Shown here: one piece after another, positions 22,151-34,540 of the stretch
Position numbering within the stretch: position 1 is the first letter of the stretch
Layout of the letters: each line of letters opens with the position of its first letter
Assembly: GCA_036186865.1 (NCBI GenBank)
Contig: AP025066.1
Coordinates: forward strand, 16,464,516 to 16,528,515
Direction: 5' to 3'
From: Eustoma russellianum
Lineage: Eukaryota; Streptophyta; Magnoliopsida; Gentianales; Gentianaceae
DNA length: 64,000 nucleotides
Position numbers and translations under genes: made by a program
Notes under the pieces: generated by a model
What the model was told of the DNA's origin: nothing
The model's database searches: none
What the model saw: the letters and a program-made list of their open reading frames with translations, nothing else

Positions 22151-23599
22151 TAAGTTGGTATTAGTTCCTTCACTGATTGACAAGATTAAAGAGGGTCAAG
22201 GAAGAGACGAAGCTTTGAAGAAAATTAAAGACAAATTGAAGACGAAACCATCTGAAGATTTTGATATCAGAAGCGATGATAGCTTGTGGTTTAAAGGACG
22301 ACTGTGTGTACCTAATGACGATGACATAAGGAATGAGGTTCTTCGGGAAGCTCATAATTCTCGTTTATCTATTCATCACGGAGACAACAAAATGTACCAA
22401 GATTTAAAGCAAAAATACTGGTGGCAGGGTATGAAGAGACAAATTGCAGAATTCGTGGAGAAGTGCTTGGTTTGTCAGAAAGTGAAAGCGGAACATCAAA
22501 GACCCGCTGGTTTGTTGCAGCCTCTTGAAGTCCCTGAGTGGAAGTGGGACCACATTGCTATGGACTTGGTGACTGACCTGCCAAGGACAAAGAATGGACA
22601 TAATGCCATCTGGGTGGTCGTTGATCGTTTAACAAAATCTGCTCACTTCATGGCTATTACCATCAAAGCCTCTATGGAGAAGTTGGCTACTATGTATGTT
22701 GATCAGATTGTGAGCCTTCATGGAGTACCCATGAGCATTGTTTGTGATAGCGACCCCCGCTTTACATCCCGATTTTGGACAGCTTTTCAAAAAGCGATGG
22801 GTACCGAGATATGAATGAGCTCTGCATTTCACCCTCAGACGGATGGCCAATCGGAGAGAACCATCAAAATGCTGGAAGACATGTTGCGAGCTTGTACACT
22901 TGACTTTGGAGGGAGTTGGGACAAGAGTCTCAAACTAGTGGAGTTCTCTTATAATAATAGTTATCATCGATCTATTGGAATGGCTCCGTATGAAGCATTC
23001 TACGGAAGAAAGTGCCGCTCTCCACTTTACGGGATGAAATCAGAGATAAAGTTTTCACAGGACCTGACCTAGTAGAACAGACTCGAGAGAAAATAATGAT
23101 CATCAAGCAAAGGTTGCAAGCGGTCCAAGATAGAAGCAAGATTTGGGCAGACGAGAAACGGCGGCCATTAGAATTTCAAGCCGGAGAAAAGGTGTTCTTG
23201 AAAGTGTCGCCATCAAAAGGAGTTAAGAGATTTGGTATCAAAGGAAAGTTAAGCCCCAGGTTTATTGGACCATACGAAATTCTTGAAAAGATTGGGGAAG
23301 TTGCTTACCGGCTATCACTACCGCCATCATTGTCTCAATTGCACGATGTGTTTCATGTATCCCAGCTTCGCCAGTACGTGCATGAGCCTAGCCATATCAT
23401 TGAGGAGCAACCTTTGAAAGTTGAAACCGATGCGACATATGAAGAAGAGCCGGAGAAGATCGTGGACCGCAAGGAAAAGACACTAAGGAAACAATACATC
23501 CCTATGGTTAAGGTGCAGTGGAAGCACCATTCGATTGATGAAGCTACTTGGGAGACGGAGGAAAGCATGAGAGGATTATACCCGTACCTTTTTGATTAG
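22151..23599 (+). pseudogene. int: Tekay-2 integrase with chromodomain
   Basis: HHCC region (HNSRLSIHHG ... CLVCQ), catalytic core Asp residues in 'DHIAMDLVTDLP' and 'VCDSDPRFTSRFW', and the Glu region after SSAFHPQTDGQ. A TGA at 22812-22814 replaces Arg and a frameshift lies near 23030. The C-terminal part (23012-23599) is intact, with SPRFIGPYEILEKIG, HDVFHVSQLRQY and the chromodomain-like VQWKHHSIDEATWE, ending at a TAG. Confidence 0.88.
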
Positions 23600-23631
23600 T
23601 ACCCTTAAGTTTCAAGGACGAAACTTGTAAT

Positions 23632-23645
23632 AAGGAGGGGGAGGA
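23632..23645 (+). other. polypurine tract of Tekay-2
   Basis: AAGGAGGGGGAGGA immediately before the LTR start TGTTGTACCCC. Confidence 0.88.
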
Positions 23646-26600
23646 TGTTGTACCCCAATGAAAGATTGTATTGTACTTGAGACTGCATGAATGAATTAAT
23701 GGAAGGATGGATTCTTTGAGTGCAATTTTATTAAGTTTATTACGACTACTTTAATTAATTCTCCTTAAGGTAAGTCCCATAAATAAGGGAAATGACAAGA
23801 GTACGTCTTACGTGAGATGACAATTTTACCCTCCCAAGATTTGTTTTCATAATCTCGGCAATAAGGGTAATGGGGATATTAAAATAGGGTTTCTTTTACT
23901 ACAAGCAACAAACAATTAGTAGCCTTAGTAAAACAAAGCATGAAAAGTTCATTCTAGCATTTAGTGTCCCACTAAATGGGATTAAAAAGTAAAAAGTGGA
24001 AAAGTACTACTTTTCCTCCACTAAGCATCCGGGTAGAGGGTAATTAGGAGACCACCTTTTTGTTAAAAAGGCCAACTACACACTTTAATTGCTTATTTAA
24101 GCAATAATATAAAATAGTTATGCATGATGTCACAATATGATATTATTATAAGGATGGGTAACTCACTAAAATTCCCATTCAAAACCATGGGATACATGGA
24201 AATTAGGGAATTAGGGATCAATTTTACTATAAACATTTCCCTCAACTACCTAGTAGCTTTTCCATTAAACCCTCTTAAAAGTGACTCAAGCATGAGGGAG
24301 CCTACTAATTGCACCCTAACCGCTGGTTTTAACCAAGGTGCAACCAAGAGACATCCTAAACTTTACCATGGTTACTTTATGCTAACTACAACCCAAAAGT
24401 AACCCTAGTTTGCTAAAGTAATTCAAGTTAGCAAGAAAGTAACCCTAGTTTGCTAAAGTAACTCAAGTTAGCAAACCTTAATTAGCATAACCATGCAAAG
24501 GAAATTCTCTTCTTCTCCCCTTAAGCTCCCAACGGCTAAACACTTAGCCTTTGAAGAAAAATCCTCTCCAATAATTCTATAATTCTCTCAACTCAACCAC
24601 TTAAGAACTCACAAAGAACAAAAGAATCAAGAACCCCTCATCCACCTCACACGGCCAACAAGGAGTCAAGGAGACCTAAGAATCATCCAAGTTCAAGGTT
24701 TGGTCTAGGTGAGTACATTCTAAACTCCTTAAGAGAAATCTATATCTTACATATTGAAGCTCACAAGATATCCTCTTTTCTTGTGGAAACCGTGACCTTC
24801 AAGAGGTCACTAGGTGAAGATTTTCGAAGTGCTAAGAGAGATTAGCTTCTTGGTGGGTTAGAATCATCTCAACCTCCATTCAAGAATCAATTTGGTAAGA
24901 CCATCTAGCCTCAAGATAAGTTGTATTGTGTATTTAAATAGTGGCTAACAAATATTCCTACCCCTAAAACCGTGTATGATAGGAAGGGGTGGAAGGAAGC
25001 ATTTCTTGTTTCAACAAGTTTCAAGCAAGATCTAAGATCCAAGAAGGCAAGTACACTATAAATAGTCTTGATTTATGTGTGAAAGTATATGCTTGAATGT
25101 CTAGGTATTACTAAGATTTAATCTTAGATGGAAAATATTAAGCTTGAAGCATTAAAGTTTCAGATTCTTAAGCAAGGTGACTTGCATGTGGGAAATTCCC
25201 CCAAAGATAAGTTCTTTGCCTCCTTTGAATATAAATATGTTGCATATCTATGATAAATGGGGTAAAGTTTCTCTTTCTCTCCATGAAAATGGGACGGTGG
25301 AGGAAGGAGATGTGGTTGAACAATATTTCAAGTGAAAGAATATGTTTTGGAAAGTGAAAGATATATGGAAATTGTATGTTTGAATGTTTCATTGTTTAGA
25401 TGTGTTATGTTCATTAGGAAAATGAAATGTAGCCCTTTTCATGTATAAGGACGGCTGTTTGGGGGTTAGGTAGTGCCTAAGTAAATTATGCCAAAGTAGA
25501 CTTTATGATGTACAAAATGTGCCATGTCAAATTGTGCTATGTGTTATCTTCAAAACCGTTATTTAAGTGGTTGTATGTAGCTTTTAGAAATTATTAGAAC
25601 CTGTAATGTTTATGTTAAAAAGTGTATTTGATGGTTAGTAGGTTATTTTAGAAGGATAAAGTGTAGTTGGTACACATTTAGCAAGAAAAGTGACAAACAG
25701 GAAAAATTATTGGAACATGCCAGATTCATGTGACTTTTTGTAAGACTCGAAAATGGACCTTAGAAAAGTGCAAATAGGCTAATTTTTGGTAGGATGCTAG
25801 CCTTATGTGTTTATTAAATTTGTGAGTTGGAATTTTGGAAAAAGGACTGGTGGTTAATTTATTACAAGATTGTTAGTGAAGGCTGGTCATTCAAGATTCT
25901 GCACGTACCTATCTTTAGAAAAATAATCAGATGACCACCTTAGACCCATTGGATTGCTCTGAAAATTTTAAAAAAATCACTTAAGACCTAGGGGACCAGG
26001 TCCATGTAAATAAATCAGCCTGGAATCACCATTTTAAGGGTTAAAAACTGAGTCGAAGTTAACGGTACAAAACTGGAAACATAACAGAATTATGGCATGA
26101 TGTTGTGAGGCCTTATTATTTCGAATTTGGGCTCATATATGTTATTGGGATTATGAATATCACTTCTTGGTATGTCCATTATGGTTTCCGGGTATTGGCC
26201 TAAAATAAATAAGTTTGTGGGCTTTAAAGCAAGGTAAAAGCTGGGCACTGCGCTGCTGAATCCAGCCGTGCCCTGTTTTGGTAATTTAATGAATTGAGTG
26301 TTCTATAAGTCCTGAAACTTTACGAAATTTTTACGCCATGTAAATGAGACTCCACTATACTCAAGTATGTCATGAGAGCATGAAAATGGGCCGAAATTGT
26401 GAGGTTTGAGGCCGCATGAACAGAACGATAAATTCTGGAAGTTTTTCCAGCTTATGAAATAAGGCATGACGAGTATTATGTGTTGCATCTAGCCATGAGT
26501 TCCATGTTGTACGTCATGCATTACATCATCATCCTTTGCATGATTTATGATACCGATTTTATGACAAAGAACGGTGAAAAAACGCTTTTAAGGAAAAGAT

Positions 26601-27660
26601 TTCAGTTTTGAAAAGAACGATTTCCATTGGTACCATTTAATTCTGGCCAGGATAACTCGCTCCAGATCCGGGGTTAATTGATCTGTTGATGATTATGACC
26701 GTACAGGCCCGGAGAGAATAGATCTAGTTATGATGATTATGACCGTTCAGGCCTAGAGAGAATAGACCTGATAATGATGATTTATGACCGTACAGGTCCG
26801 GAGAGAATAGACCTGATGACGATGATGGATGGTATGACCGTTTTCAGATCCGGACATAATAGATCTGAAGAGGATGTTATGACCGCCTCAGATCCGGATA
26901 TAATGGATCTGAATACTCACTCCTCTCGTTTTATTTACGATGATGTTCTGAAAGAAAGAATGAAAGAACGTGTTCTCTTTTTATCATGACGCATCGCATA
27001 TGCATACGCATACATACGTCATTTTGTATGGCTAGTTGAATAATTGATGTACTATCACTTAGGCTATGATGATATGTTTTGATATTACCGAAGTTAGGAT
27101 CTAATAAGATTTCTTATCTCTTAAGTTATGATCATATGTCCTTACGAATGATGAAGTGAAAGTCAGGTATGTGACAAATCCAATTTTTTTTTGGTTTTGG
27201 GTTCTTTTCTGTACTTTCCATTTAAATTCATGATTATTTATGGTTTACTTGCTGTGACATTTTCAGTCACCCTATTATTTTTTCCCCAGAGCCTGCAGGA
27301 AATAGAGTCAAATAGATCGAGGATGAGCCTAGGGTCCCCTATCCATAGACGTGAGAGAGAGGATAGCTACAAGACTTAGTATGATGACTTATGATTGATG
27401 AACCTATGATGGGATTTGAAGTTGGACATCTCTTTTATTTTGGTGAACATTGATGTAGACAACGTTTTGAATATTCGGCATGTTTTTATTTTAAAAGTTT
27501 TTATTCTGCCTCTTTATTTTGCTTACTTGATGATGTGTAAGCAGAAAAGTCCATATATTTTGTTATGGATGCCGATGTGACATGAACCGACGCCGTGTAC
27601 TCTCTATAGTGAAGTACGGCGGACGCACCGTATGCGGGCGAGCCGGTGCGGGGTGCTACA
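23646..27660 (+). repeat. 3' LTR of Tekay-2
   Basis: 4,015 bp, TGTTGTACCCC... to ...GGTGCTACA. It is homologous to the Tekay-1 LTRs at both ends but clearly diverged in the middle. It holds two near-identical ~41 bp direct repeats with AAGTAACC (24398-24480) and a hairpin array (26662-26913). ORFs within it look like chance. Confidence 0.88.
26662..26913 (+). repeat. hairpin minisatellite in the Tekay-2 LTR
   Basis: About six units at 45-70 bp spacing. Four have perfect stems with an 11 nt loop beginning CGG: CAGATC/GATCTG three times and CAGGTC/GACCTG once. The first unit is identical to a Tekay-1 unit; the others share only the stem logic and the CGG loop start. Confidence 0.85.
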
Positions 27661-27663
27661 TTA

Positions 27664-29484
27664 TGTGTGACATAATATATATAACATGTGCAAAAAGTTT
27701 GAATTTAATTGGAGAAAAATCGCGTAATCGACAAAAGTCGAAGATTCGGTTTTCTACGAACACAACACATAGAACGTTTTTGGCATAACATGTAACATGT
27801 ATCTAGACACTTTTTACATATTCAATACAATGTTAAAGTGTAATAGAATATTCAAATTAGGGCTGATTGGAATATACCATATATGTGTAATTATTGTGCA
27901 ATACTTGACAAAGTTTACAAAAGTGAAATTCAGCACATGTTGGAGACAAAGTGCACGCCATTCTCAGCCTTAGTGGAGCTTATGTGGAGCTTAGTTGGCA
28001 TCTCAATTTGTGGAGAATAAGCCACACAATGTTAGTGACACAAAAAGAGGAGCTACACAAGGTAAAAAAATTCAAAACTTTGAAAGTGTAGAACATGCTG
28101 AAAATCTCAGCATGGCTGGCCAATTTTTTTCCTTTTAATGATGGGAAATTCGTTCCCAAATTGAAGGGATTAATTGTTAATTATTTGGAAACATTTTAAA
28201 CTTTATTTCTCATATATTTTTACATTTTAATCTCAGATTTTACAGTTACTAAATGGTGACAAGATTCATCCAATCATAGAGTGCCAAGTTTGCAAAGCCA
28301 AGACATTCATCCAATCATGTTGTGCCAAGTGAGAAAGATGTGTCATATCTATACAAGGTAATCTTACAATGGAATTAAATAAAATTCTCAAGTGATGGAA
28401 GACCTAAAGAGGGCGGCTAACTTGAGAAAAAAGAAGAGAAGATAGTAAACAAAAGCAAGACAACTCTCATATTCTATCAAGTGCAAAAAGACTCTCTACT
28501 CTCTTCTTCTACATTTCTTTCTTCTTCTTCTTATCTCAAGCTTATTATTCTTATATTCAACATATTGAATAGGCTTTGTTTATACCACCATGCACGCTTC
28601 ATTTTTTGTATAAGGTTGATCAAGGTGTGATCAAACCTTTATCCGTTCGGTGGTGGTGTTCGTGATCAGTGTGATTGTTTGTATCGTTTGTAAAAGGATG
28701 GAGTTGGCGTGTAACTCCAGCAACCCTTGTGGTAAGGTGTTATTTTTTGTTTAGTGATAACCAAGGAAGGTGTCCTCGAAGACTGGAGTAGGTTGATTTA
28801 ACCTAACCAATATGAAATCCTTTGTGTCATTACTTTCAACACTTTACTCTGAGTTTTCAATTTCTACGTTGAATTTGTTGCAATCGTAAAAATAGTAAAA
28901 GGCTTTCAAAAATTACAAATCTTTGCATAAACATAGCCACATATCTTAAGTTTCATTTGGCGCAAGTTTCAATCCATTTGAACAAGTATAAGTCAATGAA
29001 ACGTTAATAGTTCTGAGACTAGTGCAATATGATTTTCAGACTCGCAAAGGTTGAGAACATCAACGTATTTGATATACTTCCGAAAGGAATTTTTTAAAAC
29101 TGTTTCAACCTGTTTAAATACATATAGAAGGGCCTTGTCATTAAATTTTCAGATCATTTGAAGTCTCCAATCAATCGGAATAAATTATTCAAGTCGGAGT
29201 ACTGTTCCTGGCAGATTTATGTAATCTGACCAAAACGTATTTTAAAAGGGTTAGGAGTTGAATTTTAATCTGAAATTTAGGAGATACTTAGAACATCTGA
29301 GAGTAGAATCTCTCCAAATTTCACTATTTTTGAAGGTGTGGAACCTGGTCTTTCAAACGTTTCAAATCAGGACATGAAAACAGAAACTGTTTTCAGAAAG
29401 GTTTTTGGGCCAAACGTTTTTAAAAACCAAATTTTCCGCACCTACTATTCGACCCCCTTCTAGTGGTGCTATACAAGTCCTATA
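27664..29484 (+). repeat. 3' LTR of the plus-strand SIRE-like element
   Basis: It begins about TGTGTGAC at 27664, three bases after the Tekay-2 LTR, and ends with the C-rich segment and CCTATA at 29484 (CTTACA in the 5' LTR). Its last ~1 kb matches 4175-5180. The exact 5' boundary is inferred. It is followed without spacer by gypsy gag sequence, so the copia element had inserted into another gypsy element. Confidence 0.7.
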
Positions 29485-30200
29485 AAGTCTACAATTCATA
29501 ACCCGCTCCAGATACTCAGCCACCACTCTCTCTAGATTGTCCTCGACCTCTTGACATGTCTCCAACTAATCCTCATAAGTCCTTGGCCTCGCATACACAA
29601 TCCCAGTCTGAATGCGGGAGTTCAACCCTGTTCTATACTTTCGCATCTTTGCCCTCTCATTTTCTATGGTAGACGGCATGTACCTCCCCAATACATGAAA
29701 ACGCTAGTGTACTGGGCCACTGTCATAGAGCCCTGAGTCAGCGTCTGGAACTCAGTCATCCTCTTCTGAATCACATTGTATGGAACATAAAACTTTTAAA
29801 ATTCTGCTCTTAATTGTGTCACGCCACCGCTAGAGTTCAACGGATCTGCACACTATGCCACCATTGTTTAGCATCTCCCTTAGGGAATGGCACAACAACC
29901 TCAACTCTCAGGTCCTCAGGCACTTGCAACAAACGGAGCTGGTCAGATACATTCTTCAATCATATCTCTGTCTTCTCCGGATTAGGGTTCCCTCTAAACA
30001 ATGGAATGAACCTGAGACCTGGCAGCGATGGTGGTGGCGACACTTGCTGATAGTTCAGTTGCTCCTACTGCTGAGCTAACTGCTGCTAATGCTATGCTAG
30101 AATAGCGGCCAGAGTGGTCATGGTATCCTTTAGTGCCTACGTATAGCCCAATGATTCTTGTGGTTGTCACCACCATTACCTTCGTTTCTTGCTAGATCAT
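29485..30200 (-). pseudogene. gag: gypsy gag fragment
   Basis: Minus-strand pieces in more than one frame show gypsy gag features: 'FYVPYNVIQ', 'MTVAQYTSVF', 'NERAKMRKYRTGLN' and a Glu-rich end (CQEVEDNLERVVAEYLERV). Stops and frameshifts are frequent. No zinc knuckle or pol remains. Confidence 0.7.
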
Positions 30201-30513
30201 GTCGAATCGGCGTTTTCTAGAATTTAGAATAGTCGAAATATATTTTATTTGAATTCAGGCTAAGTTGGGGGTATTTTGGGAATTTCCAGCCACTTATAGC
30301 GTGCATACAAAAGTTCAGGAGTAAAACAGTGAATAAGTCAAGAAACGAAAGAACACTCTCACACCCCTTAACCCGACCATATCTTAAGTCTAAGACACCT
30401 CTTAAGTCTACTTTGTTCATTAGGGGTAAAATCGTCATTTTACGAAAGATATTATTACTTATCTCTAAGTGATCTAGTTAATCTTGTATTTCCGAGACGG
30501 ATCTAGACGTCGG

Positions 30514-30524
30514 CTCTGATACCA
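30514..30524 (-). other. primer-binding site of the third gypsy element
   Basis: Minus strand TGGTATCAGAG, two bases inside the LTR terminus at 30527. Confidence 0.85.
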
Positions 30525-30526
30525 CC

Positions 30527-32132
30527 TGTAGCATCTCGTTTCCGAGCCCTAGATTTGGAACGGTGCACCCGCCGTGGTCTACTACGAGAACTACAAGGCG
30601 CTTATCAAGCTTCTTATACGTCAGGAATAACGTAACAATTTTTTTTCGCAAAAACGATAATTAAAAACTAAAATTAAATTTATAAATAATCCAAACACAG
30701 AAATGAATGAAATATTTACGGCTTGCGAAACACAATACATCAAATGAAATCTAAAAGTCTGATACAAAATCAAATGTCCCACAAGTAACCTCTCGCAATG
30801 ATTCTCTCCACCCGACAACATTGGTCTGACCCGCCCTCAACAAAGATGTACTCGAAATCCTAGCCACCTGGAGTTGGAGAGGAAGTAGGGGTGAGTGATA
30901 TGACGTCACCCAGTAGGTACTCGCCTCTATCCGATGCAGAAGTAACATACAACAATGGCATATACACATAACCACATAATTCAAGGAACAGCATGGAAGC
31001 GTAAAGTAAATAACTGCGTAAAGTAAATACTCCACATAATAATGCGTAACTTCATGAAGCATGCCCCTTCTTCTACACGTCATACGCAACAAAGGTCATG
31101 CCATGCGATATGTCCATATCTCTACCGTGCAATGCATGAGCCCGAGACTTAGCTAGGTGCCATTGTAGCTCTTGATTATAGCCCAACATTCTAGAGTACC
31201 ACTGTATCTCTTGACACAGTCCACCCTGAAATTCCTGAGTGCCACTGTGGCTCTTGACTACAGTCCACCCTGGATTCTATTTTCTTCTAACCTCAATAAA
31301 ATCTTCAATTTAACTCCAAATTGACCCAGACCGATTTAATTTAACCCCGTTTAACGCCACACACACACTGCACCTGAGCATATGCGCGCGTGGTTCACTA
31401 CCCTGAAACGCATATGTATACAACACGCGTCGCCATCCAGCCCAATTTTTCAATTTTTTGTCCTAGTTTTTTCTAATTCCAGGCTAGATGGTCCTATTAT
31501 AAGGCAAAAAACGAAATTTTCATCTACAAAACGAATAAAAATCACATCTTTTTTCATCCAAATAGCCATCTACAAACCATGCATGAATCCTTCCTAAATA
31601 AACACACACATAAGAACGCATATACGGTCAAATGGTGTAAACATCATGCTTTTGAATTGAACACATAAATTTAGCAATTAAAACAATAATTTACACCGAT
31701 GGAGCATGCTTGATTCGAACCTAAACAAGGGGAATATGTAACCTACTTTTTGGCAAATTATTATTTTTCTACGCGTGATTTCTCTTCTCCCTATTTTCTT
31801 TCTACCTCTCGGCCTCTTGGGTTTGGAGGTGTTGAAGCTTGTATATTTTTTCCTTTTCCATGGGGTGGCCAACAAAGGAATGGCGAATAGGGTTTTAATA
31901 TTTTTTTTTGCGTGTGTGAGGCGTAATAGGGCGGCAGATCAAAAGAAGAGAAAAAGGGATGGGATTTTGTGTGTGGTGTGTTGTGTATTTATAGAGTAAT
32001 GTAGGTATAGGATAGGTTTAGGTGGTAAATCCTAAAAAGGTTAGAATTTTAGTTTCCTAGTGTAACTATAATTCCAATTTGATTTTGTATTAATATTTAT
32101 CTTTTATTAATTAGGGAACTAATAATTGATAC
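30527..32132 (-). repeat. 5' LTR of the third gypsy element, U3 end uncertain
   Basis: It starts TGTAGCATCTCG next to the PBS. The layout parallels the Tekay LTRs: a 'gtgagtgat...tcacccag' block at ~30890, a short hairpin repeat at 31157-31273, and an AT-rich U3. It passes into a (CA)n(TA)n tract at 32130, beyond which LINE-1 begins, so its outer end was displaced or lost. Confidence 0.7.
31157..31273 (-). repeat. short hairpin repeat in the LTR, 3 units
   Basis: Two units have ACTGT, a 10-11 nt loop containing CTCTTGAC, then ACAGT; a third is degenerate. It sits at about the same relative place as the arrays in the Tekay LTRs. Confidence 0.6.
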
Positions 32133-32223
32133 ACACACACACACACATATATATACATATATATATATATACATATATATATATATTATATATATGTGTG
32201 TGCGTGTGTGTAACATATACAAC

Positions 32224-32260
<37 letters not shown>

Positions 32261-32261
32261 A
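32130..32261. repeat. (CA)n/(TA)n microsatellite at the LINE-1 5' end
   Basis: Alternating CA, TA and TG dinucleotide runs. ORFs across it are artefacts. Confidence 0.9.
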
Positions 32262-32384
32262 TGCCCTCTGACGAAGCGATTCATGGCTGCAGTAGCCGTC
32301 GCCGCCGCAATTCCGTTTTTCCTCAGCGTTCTTCTCTTGTTTGTCTTCTGTTCTTTATATACATATTAATCTTGTCTATGATAG

Positions 32385-33709
32385 CTAGCCATACAGTCGC
32401 CATCGCAGCCACCATCGTTTGCGGCTGTTGTTTCCGGGGCTTCCAATCCGGTTGTCATCTCCCCCAAAACAATCTCAAGGCATAAAGGTATTCTCATGAT
32501 CACTTTTACAAATGAAGAAATAGATGCTTTAGCCATTCTATTTCATTTCTCGTTGGCAGGTACCTTTTGGTTTGGACGGCCGCCGCTGAAGGCAATTCGT
32601 CATTTTTTGATAAAATTGGTTTTCGTAATGATATGCGGATTACTTTGATTATTTATACACATATTTTACTCAATTTCTGCCATGAACCCGATTACATACG
32701 GTACTTCTACCGCTGTTCATTGAGTATAGCCGGCTGTCACATGCGTGTTACGAAATGGTCAGTTGATTTTGATCCATCTGCTGATGTCCCTATCTTCCCT
32801 ATATGTGTCTGACTTCCTGGTCTACCAATTCACTTTCATCATAAAGCTGTATTGTTTGAAATCGTTCAGCCCATAGTTGTACCCATCAAACTCGGCGTTG
32901 CTACAACTGATGGATTGCGTCCTTCTGTTGCTCGGGTCTGTGTAGAGGCCGATATATCACAGGAGCTACCTAAGAAGATTTATCTACAGGCCAGACAAAA
33001 GGCTACTTTGCAGCAGGTCATATATGTAGATGTGCCTGCTTTATTTAATTCATGTCGCCGTTTAGGTCATGCTACTGGTAATTGCTCTGATCATACCACT
33101 TTTGTTCCAGAAAACTTATCATAGCCTACTACACGTTGGACTCCCAAGAAGAAGATTCCTACGAATTTTGACACTGAAACCTTAGCAGCTCCTATTACTT
33201 TACTCACACGCCCAGTATTAGGTGATCATAATTCTCGCCATACAGCAGAGACGGCTAGTCCACTTCCACAGCCTGATCTTCAATTAACTAGTCTATAGGA
33301 TGTCACCTTACTGAAGGAGGACAAAGAAGATGAATTTCTCTTCTTGCAAAAGAAACATGATGAGTCGGATTATTATCAATTTTCAGATTCGGATATCTGT
33401 CAACTTGATCGGTCAACCCTGGATTTGCAATCATGTAAGGAGTTTCTTCAAGAAATGCAGCGTGATTTAGAGCAAATAGCAAAACGTCTGGTTAATTGTC
33501 CAGTATGCTTAGATGATGGAAATCTTTTGGCATCACTTTCAGATGATTCAGTGGCCGATAAGGATGGTTTTCTACCTGTTCCTCTGTAGTGCCAGTATCG
33601 CCCTCAAAAAGACATACCTCCTCGCCCACCCGTCACAATGGAGGCACGTAGTGTGACACATGGTTGCCTTCCCTCTTTAAGCTCACTCACTTCTACTGTT
33701 TCCCAATGA
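32385..33709 (+). pseudogene. LINE-1 ORF1 (DUF4283-type, zinc knuckle)
   Basis: This is an RNA-binding ORF1 protein of plant L1 elements. It is recognisable from 'MITFTNEEIDALA' and 'GTFWFGRPP', then HMRVTKWSVDFDPS, LPGLPIHFHHK, RPSVARVCVEADIS and a knuckle in which the first Cys is replaced (NSCRRLGHATGNC). Stops at several places, including a TGA at the Trp-type position ~32810 and a TAG at 33122. It ends at the TGA at 33707-33709, which overlaps the ORF2 ATG. Confidence 0.8.
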
Positions 33710-34540
33710 AGGCCCTCACATGGAATATTGGTGGATTACGGACATCGTTGGCTTGATTATTTGTCATGCTACATGATCACCATGTCAATCTCTTGGCCAT
33801 CATTGAACCAAAGCAGCGAGTTTCCAAGCTACAACTCTATCGTATGAGGTTATGTTTTCGCCATGCGTCATCTACTTGTGCTATAATATATTGATTTTTT
33901 TGCAGGCATCGACTTTGAGGTTGAATGATATTGAACATAGTACGCAGGCTTTATTACTCCGCTTTAGTTGGCTTCCTCTTCAGCAAAATATTGCGTGGAC
34001 TGTTGTGTATGGAAAACACACTCTTAATGATCGTAAACCTTTGTGGGACACTTTTCTCGCATAGCATCAACGGGTTGTTGACCCATGGATATTCGGCAGG
34101 GATTTTAATACCTTTTTACGATTGGAGGAACATCGAGGTCGTACTTTTCCCACATTGTGTTCCCTCCTTGACTTTAATAATTGTGTGGATAGCTATCAAC
34201 TGCAGGAACTCCCCTTTATAGGAACCGTATATACATGGGCACATGGGAATGGGGTTAATCATGTTCAGCGTCACCTGGATAGAATGTTTGCCAATACTAC
34301 TTTCATCGACCTTTTCACCGATTTGGTGTCTGTCATTTGCCTAGGGTGTCTTCGGACCACTCTCCTCTCTTACGTAGCTGTGATTTGACTACCAATAGGC
34401 CAACTTCGCCATTTTGGTTTTTGAATGCATGGCCACACATCTGGATTTTCTTACATATGTTGCGGCATTTGGGAAACAATACCTAACAGTGGGTGGTATG
34501 CGTGGTTTATATGTAAGCTTCGTCTTCTCAAGTAGGATCT
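33706..34540 (+). pseudogene. LINE-1 ORF2 endonuclease fragment
   Basis: The ATG at 33706-33708 gives MKALTWNIGGLRTSLA, the typical start of an APE-like endonuclease. Later motifs are IEPKQ, WTVVYGKHT, RDFNTFLRLEEHRG (first G of GGDFN replaced by R) and HLDRMF. Multiple stops and frameshifts; truncated before RT. Confidence 0.8.

Larger units (their letters stand above)
19996..27660 (+). mobile_element. Tekay-2: 5'-truncated gypsy chromovirus with 3' LTR
   Basis: This is a plus-strand relative of Tekay-1. Its 5' LTR, PBS and nearly all of gag are missing. What remains is the gag C-terminus, intron 1, protease, RT, intron 2, RT-RNase H, integrase-chromodomain, PPT (23632-23645) and a complete-looking 3' LTR (23646-27660). 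It is more diverged and more damaged than Tekay-1. It was probably inserted in the outer copia element and then lost its 5' end together with copia pol. Confidence 0.85.
4175..29484 (+). mobile_element. SIRE-like Ty1-copia element carrying two nested gypsy elements
   Basis: The outer element consists of a 5'-truncated 5' LTR (4175-5180), PBS (5183-5194), gag (5237-6738, resuming at 19714 to ~19995) and a 3' LTR (~27664-29484). The two LTRs share long matching blocks, for example at 4175-4300 and 28478-28600. The pol region is missing. It is replaced by the 5'-truncated gypsy element Tekay-2, which joins copia gag at ~19996 and ends at 27660, three bases before the 3' LTR. Tekay-1 is inserted cleanly into gag. 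Confidence 0.75.
29485..32261 (-). mobile_element. third gypsy element, 5' portion
   Basis: From the right: LTR (30527 to about 32132 or 32261), PBS (30514-30524), leader and a decayed gag (29485-30200). The rest of the internal region was lost where the copia element sits. The LTR begins with the TGTAGC... end used by the other gypsy LTRs here but is a distinct family. Confidence 0.75.
32262..34540 (+). mobile_element. LINE-1: 5' two-fifths of an L1-type LINE
   Basis: 5' UTR, ORF1, the ORF1/ORF2 junction at 33706, and the endonuclease part of ORF2 up to the segment just before RT (GLY.KLRLLK). It then switches within a few bases into LINE-2 on the opposite strand. RT, RNase H and the 3' end are missing. 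Confidence 0.8.

Noticed and set aside
26774..26989. 71-residue ORF with 'DRTGPERIDLM' repeats
   Set aside because: Read-through of the Tekay-2 hairpin array.
32126..32485. 119-residue ORF starting in the CA/TA repeat, and similar ones at 44527-44895, 50679-50985 and 51289-51546
   Set aside because: Composed of His/Thr/Ile/Tyr runs from dinucleotide repeats; microsatellite artefacts.
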